This document shows, one piece after another, positions 32,340 to 46,789 of a DNA stretch of 64,000 nt; position 1 is the first letter of the stretch, and each line of letters begins with the position of its first letter. Origin of the DNA: Schistosoma haematobium (taxonomy: Eukaryota > Platyhelminthes > Trematoda > Strigeidida > Schistosomatidae); contig NC_067202.1 in the NCBI RefSeq assembly GCF_000699445.3, forward strand, positions 2,275,565 through 2,339,564, read 5' to 3'. Position numbers and translations under genes: made by a program. Under the pieces are notes generated by a model that was given only the letters and a program-made list of their open reading frames with translations, had not been told where the DNA came from and made no database searches.

Positions 32340-33775
32340 AGATGAGCAGTAAGTAAATCCATACAAAAACCTGAATTTGTGAGTAAACTCACCGATAACT
32401 TCTCTTAACTCCTTATTTTTAAAGTCTTGACCTTTTCATGATCCATAAAATCCCGTAATTTGAACCAGTCCATTATGATGGGTCTATCCTTACGTGTAAT
32501 TTTAGCAACACTTGCCAAAAAATGCCTGGTAATCTGAGCATGCTGACGAGTTTGTAGTAAATCTTAGGTATAATCTCAGCCAGATCGAGCTTTTTTCGGT
32601 AAAGAAAACACGATAAACTAGAAGTTATCTGTTCCAACATAATATTCGACACCCTGGTTGATTTCGTTGCTCAGAAACTAGTATGAAACAGTGTTGCATT
32701 TCTAAGGCTGAATCGCTAAGAGCTGAGTTTACATCATGGTTCTCCCAAAGAGATTACTCACAACTAGCGTTAACACCATGACATTATTGCCGACATCTGG
32801 CAATGTGTGTTTGACTACCAGGACCAGAAGTGTTTGAAGAATGTTATTTCATCATGGCATGAGCCGAAACTGGGACTTATGATGAAAGAGGAAGGGTGAT
32901 CAATTTATGAAATGCTACCGTGACACATAACACAGATGACTAGGGCCAGAGTACATTGATCAACTATGGCTGCCATGCTTTGTTACAACTTAGATAACCT
33001 GGAATTAAATACATATATTCTGGGGTAGTACCTATCACGTTGATCTCATTTGGACTGCTCTGAAAAACTGGAGGGCACACGACAGATATTACTGCTTTTT
33101 TGGTTGGCCTTCCCCGTTAGTATCCAACCCTAATTCAGTTTTCGATCCGATCCGGGATTTTATACACGTGAATCATCAGACATCAACCAACTAGTCTAAT
33201 GGCAAACTAATTCCAGTGAAGCCTTTAGATTGACAGTTAGATCCCAGAGAAAGTTATAGATGTCCAAATAAAACCCAGTCTTGCTTTTATTAAAAATTGA
33301 AATTTCAAATGGTTTCTGTGTAGCCTGCTCTCGAGAGATTATCTCGCTCCTACCATCAATCAATTAACTAATCAACTAACTGCCCATTACTCAAGAGACA
33401 TGACCAGTCTCAAACTCGAAATGTAAAGCAAGATATGTAAGTGTGCAAGAAATGTGGGAAGGAAACCATAAGTCCTTCAAGCATATGTTTTAAGAGTCCA
33501 GGAGAAGTTTAGTTATCACTTACATGAACTCCACGCTAAGAGTATATGTTCATTAAACACGAAACTGAGCATAGACTTGTTTTCTTCCTTGGAACCTCAT
33601 TTCAAAAATAGAAATGTCAACAAAATGTGCAATTTTCATCCACTCACTTCCATAGAGACAACAAGCTTTTCTTTCAAGTAAGGAAAGTATTGGAGTGCAG
33701 TCACAGTATTTCTAGTCTCAAAAGTCGACCTTGGAACCTTCCTTAAATTCATCATATAACTAATAATCAGAAAGT
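32340..33775. other. Intergenic region, unassigned
   Basis: Between the degenerate RTE and the family-A SINE. Patches of balanced composition suggest old repeats; no gene seen. Confidence 0.4.
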
Positions 33776-34140
33776 GGTTTTGTCGAGACTTTAATAGTTG
33801 AATTCACGAGTCAAATAAAGCTAGACCATCATAGAAAACCTGAAAGCACTGGACGGCGGTTTCGTCTCAGTGTGTGACTCCTCAGAAGTGTACATCCATG
33901 ATCACACGCCAAAGGGTCTCGAACTAAGGAACTTTGGTCCCACGTGCCAACTCTGAACCACTAGACCGCTGAACCGATATCCAACGGTCAAAATATTTGA
34001 CTTGAACCAATCCATGATATTGTCCGGATGTCAATAACTCCCTCACAACAGACACAGTTGTACCCCACTGGATCGATTGAATTTTGACATTAACACTGTT
34101 AGATGCCGGATACATGACCGAACGCTTTCAACTAGAGTGC
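33776..34140 (-). mobile_element. Family-A hammerhead SINE, near-complete copy
   Basis: Tail, hammerhead (33846-33891), B-box and A-box regions, 5' module, plus a short inverted end (TTGACATTAACACTGTTAG). Located about 340 bp upstream of the Ig/FN3 start codon. Confidence 0.75.
33846..33891 (-). ncRNA. Hammerhead ribozyme (family A)
   Basis: CTGAGGA, stem II GTC/GAC (3 pairs), GAAA and GTC are kept. Stem III ACCGCCGT is not palindromic, and stem I has a mismatch next to the core. Confidence 0.55.
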
Positions 34141-34471
34141 AACCAGTAGGACTGATAAAGTCGGAACCAATGCTGTAAACTAAGAAAACTATCTACTTCA
34201 GGGATTTACTTACCGCTATATTGGCAACTTCACTCGAGTATCAACTTCAACTCATCTCGTTGGCTCATACACACCAATAGTGGTTGCGTGTGTCGTATTT
34301 TCGGTCATAAAACCTGTTGCAAAGTTAAACAAAATCTATAATTAAAAGACTTTAAATTTGCTTTGATCATAGAACAGCTGTTTTGATTTATGAAAAGCTA
34401 CGCGAAACTATTGTTTAAGTTCACTAAAATATTTAACAATTTACGCTGGACATTTGTAGCATTTTAACCAG

Positions 34472-34480
34472 GGTCATACG
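34472..34480 (+). promoter_or_regulatory. Possible 5' splice or trans-splice acceptor before the Ig/FN3 start
   Basis: The stretch just before the start codon is GCATTTTAACCAG|GGTCATACG, then ATG. The pyrimidine content is modest. Schistosomes trans-splice a subset of mRNAs with a spliced leader, so this AG could be cis or trans; inference. Confidence 0.3.
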
Positions 34481-34637
34481 ATGGTCGCTCTCTGGATTCT
34501 ATATTTGTCTTTGCATTTATTTTGCATCGTCAACGCATCAAGTCTACCAGATAATTCTCCTTACAAATCTGCAGACCAAATTATATGGGCTGAAATATCT
34601 TCAAACACTACGTTCTGCTGCAACTTAACATTCAAAG
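34481..34637 (+). CDS. Ig/FN3 gene exon 1: signal peptide and Ig1 start
   Basis: Starts at ATG 34481. A hydrophobic core (ALWILYLSLHLFCIV) and small residues at NA|SS give a classic signal peptide. It ends FCCNLTFK and donor G|GTATTT. An acceptor-like AACCAG ends at 34471, nine bases before the ATG, so a 5' UTR exon or spliced-leader addition is possible. Confidence 0.85.
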
Positions 34638-37600
34638 GTATTTTTGCTACATTTTAGAACGAGCATTTGATTTACTATACCATTATCTGTATAGGCAGAT
34701 TTTAAATTCATCAAGTGAAATATGTTAGCATTGTTAAGAAAGTGATGATCTTGGTTCTTGATATTAGCTTAACTAAATATATTTTTTTGGTATGTTAGGT
34801 TGTCTATGATCCTACACATAACCTCTACAAATTGGCTCACTGATGTTGTATGAAAAGTCAACCTCCGATAAACCAGACTCAAAGGTCTAAATAATTACTT
34901 CATCCCGGTGCTTTCCAGATGTTGGGTTTAAATCTTATGCAATTATAATCATCTCATCTCTTATGATGTATGCATTAACTTATACTTTCCAACAAAGCAC
35001 AACTAGATACAGTTAGCGAAATAGATAGTGAAAAAATGAAAACAATATCACCGATACTGATAAGATCTTAACGTTCGGAGTTCGATTCGAGAAATGGGAT
35101 TCACTAATGAATAATATTACTTGAAATATTTGTGAGTATGGAAAGTGAATAAATCAACAAACTGTGTAGTAAAATAAACACTTTCTGGCGAATATTTGTT
35201 TCGTGATAGATTTTTATGCATATCTTGCCAAAATTATTTCATAACCTAAGTAGTGTATTTTTCAATTCTGTACGGTTTCTCACCACAATCTCGCAATTTT
35301 GAAGAAGCTGCGATAGAAAACTTTGAGAAAATGGCATAAAACCTCACAATTTCCCTAGATCTTTAGAAGATCGTTGGACTTTGGAGAAAACATCAAAACT
35401 TCCCCAAAATAGGGAGATTGAGACCTAACAGCTGCTATTTGCAAGTTTCTAAACACCCAAAAAACGAGATTCACTTAACTGATTTATGTTGCTTGTTTAT
35501 TCATTCAAAAAAATAACCAAGGCTCATAATAATCTACAAATCGGTAGTTGCATACCCTTGATAGATTATCTCAAGATTGATCACAGTTATATTTCAGATA
35601 GGTATCAAACTTTTGATACATTTCTCCACGCTTTTCAGAATCAGAAGCACTGCAGTTGAGAGTGAATGACCAACGAATTTCTTCCTCAGTTAAAAGACCT
35701 GGCGAAGATATCAAAAGATATATTTCTCCGTCAGCCAAAGCCTGGAACATAAACGAAGCAGTCAAAAATGATATCTGCCTGACAAAAATCAATAATAATC
35801 CTGACGAAATAGAAAATCCTCCCCAAATTATTTGTGAAAAATCTGCAGATTATGGTCTGGGAGAAACCTTGGAAAAAAAGTCCATTACTTTAAAGTTTTA
35901 CGGTAAGTTAATAAAAGAGTGAAATAGCATATGAGTGATTTATTTATCAAAGGTTATGGACATTATTAAAATATGATACATGTACTATATAATGACTTTG
36001 TTATAACACGTTTCATAAAACTTATCAGACTTGTCAATCAAAAATGGGAATTTTCGCCTCACAAACTTGTTTAACAGTCGCTTCCCGTATGTTTTGTGTT
36101 CAATTACTTTGTAAGAACATGTGTGCAAATTGAGGGTCTTAATGATCAGTCAAACTCTCTGAGTGAAATTTGCATCTTACGCATCATGATTCGTTAAGTG
36201 CACGAAGTTTTCCAATATATCGGCTATCTAAATAATATCAAAGTGAATTACTCATTATACTTGATGAATTTTTAAATGTTTAAGACTTCGTGCACTTTAT
36301 GGATTGTACCACGACTGATTTCGTTTTGATAAACAAAACGTTTTTGTCCTTTGAATTTAAACAGATAGCTTGAGGATTAGTTGGCTTAACCAATACCATA
36401 GTAGGTCTGTATCAAGAATTTCCAGTGATCTTTATATTTTGTTTGAGATCTTTTTGCTTCCAAATACGGCAATACGTAGTCACAATCCGGAGTTGTGTGA
36501 TTGGTAAAGAAAGACCAGATTGAGAAAATCTCTCATAACTTTACTGAGGCCTTATATAGTGTATGGAATTATTCATTTTACAGAGATGATGAAAGTTAAC
36601 TGTGGAAACCTCCGAATAACACCCATCAACATTGACCACATAGTCCTCGATAAAATTATGCATCATCCAATGCTATTCAGCTCCTCATGATTCTTTAATT
36701 TCTGATATGGTACACATAATATTAATCGAAAGAACGCTTTGAACCTAATTTACATGTGTTTTGTCACCAGTAAGCAATACATATTTTTATCCTTTGAAGC
36801 AGAGATTTTCCTTTGAAAACTCGGTCGAACAGTCAAAACTGTCACCGTTTTTCTCTTAACCCCATAGCTAACTCAAGATCTTTTTTTATTTACTGTGGAA
36901 TAGACATTCATTTGATGACCAGCTCTTGTACCGTTGAAAAATTAGCTGGCCTTAGCCTGTGTATATTTGTCCAAATTTCCACAAATTGATGTGTGTTTGT
37001 TTGCTAAAATATAAGTGTGCAATGTCTTTGTAGTATTCTCATGTTTACACTACAAAACTATCATCAAAAACCTTAAAACATGATAAATAATACAATGTAA
37101 TACGACCATCTGGAAATTACGTTTACAGTCACTTCAATCCTTAAAAATATTTACTTAACAGAAATTCCTAAGACGAACTTATAAGAGGTTTAATAATAAG
37201 GGAAAATTTAAGGGGATTCTCACCTTACCTGTTGACAAATACGCCCTCCGGTTGTTCTCTAACTATGTTTACAAAGGCAGCAGTTAAGTTTTATTGTTTG
37301 GAAGGTTAATTCTCAATTGATTCCGCCTTGCGTAGTCCCAAAGTAATTTCTATTTTTCATTTTATTTCAGAGCAAGCCAAAATCGTTAAATTTCCAAAAA
37401 GTCTTAAATTTAGAGAAGGATCAAATCAAGTAATTGAATGCAGTGCTACTGGATTTCCTGACTTATATGTCGTCTGGCGCTTGAAGGTTAGTTATACAGT
37501 GATTTGAGAAACATTAAAGTATATCCCATTTCTGATTATAATGTTTTTATCATCGATTTTGGCAAAAACATACTGATGACAGTATATTTTTTAATATATC

Positions 37601-40600
37601 TGAATTTCCTCTAGCTAACTTTCAACATATTATAAGCAGCCTGTGTTGACAAGTCCGGTTAAAACACATTATTATTAAAAAGATTTGAATTATTCCGTCG
37701 TTGATTATCTTGATCGATCCTTATTGATATATGCTTCCCCTTTGTGGATTACCTTAATACAGTGATTTATAGTTTTTACAAAAAAGATAAATTTATGGCT
37801 AGCAGTGGGAAACCATACTTGGGTTTTGTCGTATTCGAAACTTGTTATGTCGATGTCCTTCCATCTCATTGTTGATGTTCACTGAAGGACTCAAACCTAG
37901 TACTTCTTGATGCACATATCCGTCGCTTTGTTGACTAAATTACTGATTACGTCACTGAGAGCGTAGGCGAGATATCCGTCTTCTAAACAAAGAACGAGTT
38001 TAATGCTAAGTAGTTTGCTCCATTCTACTTTATGGATGTGAAACATGGACATTAAGGGTAGAGAATATGTGTAGGTTACTGGTACTTAAGCATAGATGTT
38101 TTCGAAGCGTTACTCGTGTATTTTGGGACCACGGAGTAAATAGTGTCTGTGTTCAGAACAGAGTACTGGGTGAAGATGGCAAATTATGAGATCCTAAATT
38201 CCTCATAATATTTTTTCTGTTATTATTTTGCCAACTCATATTTTCTTCCTGAATCGTATCTTCGATGCCTAAACTTTGTTATCACCATCGATACTGCTAC
38301 TACCTCTACTGTTCTAGGATTCGGCCTAACAACTTTATCTCCATGTGTTAATGGTGTATGACAACTCGAACCTATGTAACTAAGTATAGGTGCCACGTTG
38401 TGTCTGGTTGACTGAATGAATCCAGACACCTACTCAATTGTTTAATGGGTTTAATATTTATATTATTATTGCAAATAATTCGAATTATCCCGTTATTGAT
38501 AACTTGGAGTGGAGCTGAGTCAATCTTTTGTCGGCATATATGCATCGTGTGAGAATTGCCTCGTTATACCTGACGAGTGCCAAACATGACGAAACTGTTA
38601 GTCATGAATCCATCTTTTTTTATCAAAATATTCTCTTTCAGATGAGATTACAGATTCTTCTGTATCAATTAACATAATAACTTTGAGTAAGTAATTGAAC
38701 AAAAGACACATCATATGACTTAAACGCCTTAAATGGATTTATTTAAATACATAAATAGTGGTACAAGGGGGCATCAGATACATATACGCCACACAAATCT
38801 CATTTAATTTGTGTGAAGGTTGTGATACTGCCCGTGTGCCCAAACCGAAGCAGATGATTTTCTTAGAGGACCACACCCGGCCTCAATTGGATCATATTTT
38901 AGGAAGCGCACAGTCTTACATATCCGTAACTGGAAATAGCTACAGCCAGTTTTCTTAATGAAAATGTAGGTGAGATTTGTTGAATTCATACTTTAAGTTG
39001 ATAACACCATAGGAAATATTGGTGAAGTTGAAAAATAATACTAATATTAATCCATCTTCATTACACTTGTATGTAAAATTTCCCCTATGGATTAAGATTA
39101 ATAATACAAAGTCGTACTACTCAGCCCATGTATAAATATCTGATTTTATCAATCTATTTTATTGATTGAAATCATGAGTCAATTGAAGCTAGACAATCAT
39201 GGAAAACCTGGAAGCACCGGACGGCCCTTTTGGCCTAGTATGGGACTCCCCAGCAGTGCGCATCCACGATCCCGCACCCCGCGAGATTCGAACCCAGGAC
39301 CTATCAGTATCGCGCCAGGCGTTTAACCAACTAGGACGAAACGGCCGTCTAGTGCTTCCAGGTTTTCCACGGTAGTCTAGCTTCAGTTGACTCATGATTT
39401 CAATCAGTGAAATTTCTAAACACTCCACAAAACCCCTTCTGATAATCTATTTTATGTAAAACCCTGATTTCTATCATGAAAGTAACCAAAAAAATGTTTA
39501 TAAATTCACATCAGACAAAAACAAAGTTAGTTAAGTATTTTATCTTCATAAATAACTAATGTAACATCATCATTTTCATGTTTATTGCCTATAATACAGA
39601 CAAAGGAAGAGAAATGAATGAAACTTATTTTAATGTGTTTATATCAAAAATAAATCTACTCTCAGTTAACTAGAATTCATCATTTGGAAAAAAGTTAGAA
39701 CAACGAATGTGGTAGATTGTGGTGAATCTATTTTTATTTCATAGATTCTTGTCAGATGGTTACAACCTAGAATCAATAGTAATAATTTCGCAGTGGAATC
39801 CAGGACGCGCGTTTCGTCCTATTTGGGACTCTTCAGTTGGATGTACCTACAACTCAGAGTTGATAGTCACTTCGGGACTCGAACTCAGTCCTGATAGCTA
39901 CTTGCTTGTGCAATGGGGTGAAGTTTAAATTCATTTGGTATTGTTTGTTTGAATCTTTCCATTGGTGATTCCTATTGGTATTATAAGCAAAGATGCTTGT
40001 AAATTAATGCAATACGCACAGTATGCACATATGTCAATAAGAGACTGATCAATTACAGTCCTAAACACCAGTGGGTGGATTTAAGCAAACAATACCAAGT
40101 GAATTTAATAGTAATAATTATCTATAACCAGTGTATTTATACTATCCACCCAACTAAGTTGGAAAACCAGTTTTTGTTTTCGTAATAAGAAAACAGTTTT
40201 CTATGAACAGAGTCACGGAGTATCTGTCCTCTAAGAATTATTATGCTTATTTAAAAACATTCAACATTTCACGAAATTGCATCGGTTAAAGATTATCTGG
40301 ACTCAATAAACCAGTCAATAACGTTTCGAGTGTTCCATTCTCCACTAAATAAATATCAACACTAGAATGTAGGCATGTCCAGTTGATAAATCCCTAATAA
40401 GTTGAATTACACGTCTTGAATTCCATTTCTGACCTTGAATTATACTAGACATAGAAATATCCTTAACACTCCCTATTGGTATATGATTATGTAATCAATC
40501 AATCAATCAATCGAGATGAATGAATCTAAACACTTTGAGAGTTTACTCTCAACCATTTCATACAGTTTGTCATAAATAAATAATATACATACATTTCCTA

Positions 40601-43600
40601 TTCATATAGGTTTAAAAGTTTCCTATACTATGTTCACATGTTAATTCATCACCTTTTCTCTACCCTACCCTACCCCCCTTTTACTTACTGGTTCCCTTAA
40701 ATCTATGAATAAAAAAGATAAGTTTATGAGGGGAAAGAAGAATATAGAATAACTCTGTTGTGCTGTTTTTTGCCTGGTCTACCAGTAAATTAAAAAAATG
40801 GTTATATGGATTAACAAAGTTTCCCTTCTGTGCGTATGTATGTATGTATGTATGTATTGCCTTCTATATATATATATTGTTTACAATATCAGACATGAGT
40901 CTTTGAATATTTATGTGTATGTATATTATGCATAGATATCATACAACTTGGCAATTTGTTATCATTTTATCTTTCTTCCCTATCTGTATCATTGTTCAAC
41001 TCAAAGAACTGTTAAAAATTAAGTAAGGTTATCAATCATTTGATTATTTTCATAAGGGGTTTTGTAGATATTATAATAATTTTAATAGTTGAGATCATGA
41101 GTCAATTGAAGCTAGATTACCATGGTAAACCTGGAAGTACTAGATGGCCACTTCGTCCTACTGTAGGACTCCTCACCAGTGTGCACCCATGATCGTGCCT
41201 TTCGAGGTTCGCTCGCGCGCAAGCGACACATCCACCATTGTTTTCAGTGATTTACTATCTCACAACAATGGTGGATGTGTCGCTCAATTTCATGGATTGG
41301 TTGAAGTTTAACAATTAACACCATTGGATGCCGGCCAGCTCAATGGCCTAGAGGTTAGGCGCTCGCGCGCGAGACTGGTACATCCTGGGTTCGAATTCCA
41401 CGAGGAGATGTCCTGGATGCTCACTGCTGAGGAGTCCCACAGTAGAACGAAACGGTTGTCCAGTGCTTCCAGGTTTTCCATAGTGACCTAACTTCAATTG
41501 ACTAATGATCTCTTAAGTGGATTCACCAAGTGGGAAGTCCTCAATTTTTTCTTATCTCTAACCATGATAAATAGTATCATCTATTGCTAAATAATTTTAG
41601 GAGTAATACATTGAAAGATTCAAAACATAGAAATTCAAAATGAAAATTTTGAACTATTAGAAAATTTATCGAATATACAATAAGATAATTTTTAATGATT
41701 CTAAGGAATCTACAAGACCGAAGGCCCTGGGTTCGAACCCCGCTCGCGGGATCGTGGATGCGCACTGCTGAGGAGTCCCACAATAGGACGAAACGGCCGT
41801 CCAGTGCTTCCAGGTTTTCAATTGTGATGGTCTAACATCAATCGGTCCATGATCTCAATCAAAAACTTAATAATCTCCACAACCCCTATACTAGTATTCA
41901 TTATTTAATAGACAGTCCTACTCACTGTCTTCTCGAGGCGGAGGTGTTGTTTACGAAATTGTCAGGATAAAAACGGTTATCCGGAACTTTAACAGGGTTG
42001 GTGGATATGAAGGATCAATCCAGGATAGTTGCAAAACACTGATTACAAACCAATGGAACACATGAAGTACGATGATTCTAAGGAAACAAATGGCGTATGA
42101 ACCTACTGTCGGTCACCGACTACCATTGGACTACATCTTCTAACGTTGCTCTAGTGCCTTGTGAACCAGACCCCTAGGTCAAAAGTTGGGGGTGTGGCCA
42201 CCTGAGAATCCACCTGGTTCGGTTTGAGAATCCAGGTAATATTTCAGGCCTCACAGAAATCAATGATAACTACTACTGGCCTCATTGTTATTGTGTGGCG
42301 CATATGTATTTGGTGCTGCCTTATACCAATGTTTGTGTGTTTAAATAATAACAGACAGCAGATCAAATGTAAAAACTTCCTTATAGTTTGGATCACTCGT
42401 AAATAATTAAACGGATCGATCACAAGTCATACATAGATCAATACAGTGATATCAAATACTCAAAAACGTGTTAAACATCATATTTCTTAAGTAAATTGAC
42501 TTCTATATATACATTTGGTAAGTACTTTTTCACTACCCTTTAATGTGACTGGTAATCACCATCGTTAAAAATATACATTAAGAACGGTTTTTAGTCATGT
42601 AAAGATAAAAGTATATTGTTACTGATATTACGAATAGGTTTAACTTGAACATCAACTGAAAACCAGGGAGCACTGGATAGCTACATCATCCTGATATGAG
42701 ACACTTCTATAGCGTATACCCACGACCCTACCATAATGAATCAGGGCTTTCTAAACCACTGACCCATAATCCAATCGCTAATTGTTTAACTTCAATCTAT
42801 TTACGATATTACGAGACTATCACTTCATTGTCTTCGGTGGATAACTACTTCATAGTCAACATAGTTGAGCTCCACAGCTTCTCAGTAAAAATGCTGAATT
42901 GCTTCTTATTGAGTAGTTTTATACTAAGACAGAAAATTTGTCTTGTGTTTCTTAGTTTCCAATAGATTTCCAAGTTACATTTGTTTGTAATATCAGTAAC
43001 ATACAATAATTTCCACGATCATGTCTGCTGATAAAAATATCTTGAGTTTAAATTGATATCATGAATGAATCAATGTTAGACAATCATTGAAAACCTAGAA
43101 GCAGTGAACGACTGCTTTGTCTTAGTATGGGATTCCTCAGCAGCGCGTATTCACGATCCCGTGTATGGGATATCAATTTAAACTCAACAATCTCCACAAC
43201 CCTATACTAAAAACTATATTGTTTTATCATCTTAGGCTCCTTCCTTTTCTTTTACGTTGTTTTCAATTGTACGTAAATCACATTACATGAATATATTGTC
43301 CCCCGTTGATTGTTTGTTTGTGAAATATGTTTTCTTTTTTATTTCGATACTTTATAATAGTAAATATCGAAAGACACAGATATACGCTCTTGTACAAGTT
43401 GTTCAACTTTATCTAGCATTAAATCATATCGTCTAGTTCACACACACACACACATAAAGAGAGAGAGAAAGAGGATAAAAGTTGACTACATATTGTAAAC
43501 AACTGTTTTGTTATGTGTCTATCGGCTATTAACTACACTAATATGTACATTTGTCTAGTCGGTAAAATCCATTCTCAATAGAATGAACTAAATGGATGGG

Positions 43601-46600
43601 TGCTTATCAATATAAATTGTGATTCTTATCGGGACCCTTAACAAAAAAATACATTTACTATTTATTGATATACACTTTTTGACCATGTAGTTAATTTTCT
43701 CCTTTCATTATGGTATATGCATATTGTTGGTGTTTGTTTAGGCCTGAAATTCTCTTTCACTGTTATTATTAGGATATTTGGCGTTTCCCAATTGCATTTA
43801 TGAGTGTATATAGAAGGATTTAGTATCGATTACTTTATTTTATTTTTGTTGATATTCGTTAAGGATTTATTTCAGCTGGATTATCAGTGGGTAATTGTTT
43901 CGTCTAGATAGTCACTGAGGAGATTCAAACAACCCCTTAGATATGAATTAGCAATCTACCCTTTAACACAAGTCAGTGTCTATGTGGACTTAATAGTTCA
44001 ATCGATAACGCGTTGGATGTTTAAAACACAGCTACCCAGTTTGAGTTACAGTATAATTATCAACACTGGAGTGCGGGGGTGTCCAGTTGACGAGTCCTAA
44101 ATAGGCCGAAACACATTTATTTATTTTATTTATTTGAACACATATATATTGGTACAAGGAGGCACCAAATACATATGCACCACACAAATCTCATTTGATA
44201 TGTGTGAGGGCTGTAATACTGTCCGGTTTGGAATGAGTGTTTTCCAACTCTCCTAGATGGACTCTCCGTGTCCATCAACCCGGTTCAAGCCCCTGCCGGA
44301 CATTCGCTTTTCGTCCTCTCACGTTCGTAAACAAGAGTAATGCCACGAGAAGGCAATGAGTAGGACTTCCCTAGTAGAGGCTATATACGCGTGGCCATGT
44401 AAGAGCATTTCAGTCAGTCAGCTACAACGTAGGACCAGGCACATATGTGCATCGGTCCAGGTTGCCATACCGCATCAGCACAACAAGATGAACACCGGAT
44501 TCATAGCAGTGGTTAGGTCAAAGGTAGTAATATGTAAGAGAAAGATTGCATATAGAGATATAGTACAAGAAGAAAGAATTGGTTCGTAGAAAGAAAGATA
44601 TGAAGCGATTTTAATCTCTTAGTTTAAGGGAAGACAGGGAGTGTATACAAGTCACGCGGACCGTGAGAGCATTTGGAGAGGGAGATCGGACTCTCCCCAC
44701 TCTCGGCCATACCACGGCATTTGGGGGCCATTATTCTTGAGTATTTGTTGTTTTTTTCTAAATGGAGATACATATAATATTTCTGATAGTCTGATTTGTT
44801 TATAAATACGATACTCACTTATATTATTCAAGTTAAGCTTATCATCCATATGTATTTGTAATAAGAGTGGTGATTTCACATTCCAGTATAACTGTCAAGC
44901 TTAAAAGTAGGATTAGATATTATTGTTTTGTTCGCTGAACTGGATGATTTAGTTGTCGAGCTTTCATTGATCTTCTTGATAACATCAATACTAACTTCCG
45001 GTGAAGTATTCGAATTTATCCACATATCTATGGAATAGACTATTTAGCCATATTTGGAGAGATTCGAATACTTCACTTCTACCTACATTTTAATAAACAG
45101 TGACCAACCAAGAATAAGTGTCAACCAATTTCTAGATATTTATTGTGAGGGGGGATGGATTTGCGGAGATTATGGAATTTGCATAGTTTAATTCTCAAAC
45201 TGATCATAAACCATCTTTGAAAACCTGAAATCATTAGAGAAAGCCGTTTCACTCTACTATGTGTCCCTTCAAGAGTGTGCAACTACGATGCCACCACTGA
45301 GAATAGAACCCAAAACCTTCGGTTTCATGTACGAACGCCTAACCTCTGTCTATTTGGCTGTAATTATTCAATTCTGTCAATAAAGTTCCCTATATGTTTA
45401 GTAATAAATCTATATTAATTGAAATTGCTATGTTTGAATATATGAAATGGTATGTGAATTCTAACTAATACAGAAAAATACTTCATCGATTGTGACTAGA
45501 AGTGGAATTTAGGACACTTGTGAGATAGATATACCTACATCCTAGTGTTGTTGTTCACACTGAAACTCAAGCCTTATCCTTATTCAGATGGCTAACTGGT
45601 TATTCACTAATCTGTTAATTGTAAGTGACCAACAACTAGTGTCGTAAGTATAATGTTTATTGGTAAAAGTTTGTCTTTTCACATTCTTAATGTTCAAGAC
45701 TATCCTAGAATATTTTCTGTTGGTAAAGTTATAACTGAAATTTTGTAACTACATTCAGTAACCAAACCATTTTCTTAGGGTAGACAACAAAGACTGGTCA
45801 TATACATACCGAACTGTTTAAGAACTCTTTCAACATTTCAACGTTGATTGAGGCCTGAAATATTACCTGGATTCTCAAACCGAACCAGGTGGATTCTCAG
45901 GTGGCCACACCCCCAACTTTTGACCTAGGGGTCTGATTCACAAGGCACTAGAGCAACGTTAGAAGATGCAGTCCAATGGTAGTCGGTGACCGACAGTAGG
46001 TTCATACACCAATTGTTCCCTTAGAATCATGGTAGTTCATGTGTTCCATTGGTTTGTAATCAGTGTTTCGCAACTACCCTGGATGGATCCTTCATATCCA
46101 CCAACCCTGTTAAAGTTCCGGATAACCGTTTTTATCCTGACAATTTCGTAAACAACACCTCCACCTCGTGAAGGTAGTGAGTATAATTTCCCTGACAGTG
46201 GCTGTATATGTGTTGCCATATGAGAGCATTTTGAAAGAGAGGTGACCCTTCATATCTTCGGTCGTTCCAGGACATTTGACTGATCTCACGTATGAACAAT
46301 ATTAAAAAAACCTAAAATACACATGCTAGTAGATATGCTGTATAATTTACTTCTAAATCGATTCAATAGTTTTGTTCCCTCTATATCAACTATATAGTTC
46401 TTTTACAGCCTACTATTTTCAGGTCATACAATTACTCTTACTACTATTATCCTCTTAACAAAAATAAAGATACATCATTCCTAAACCTTACTGAGTTTAG
46501 TTTTTTTCTTTTTAATGAGCAGTTACCACCTTAAAAATAGGGAATAATAATGGCAATTGGATTTTTTTCTCCAATTATACGATTCACTCTCTTGTCATTA

Positions 46601-46722
46601 CTCTAATGACTCATTACTGTTTTCTTTTTCAGCTGGTTTTATCGCCTTATTCTCATTGATATGATTCTCCTTTACTCTACCCTTTAGACGACAAAGTGGT
46701 TATGAGATTGCCTGGGGGAAAC

Positions 46723-46789
<67 letters not shown>

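Larger units (their letters stand above)
34638..37370. other. Introns 1 and 2 of the Ig/FN3 gene
   Basis: Unique-looking AT-rich introns (apart from exon 2) with few of the window's repeats, in contrast to the later 14.4-kb intron. Confidence 0.5.
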
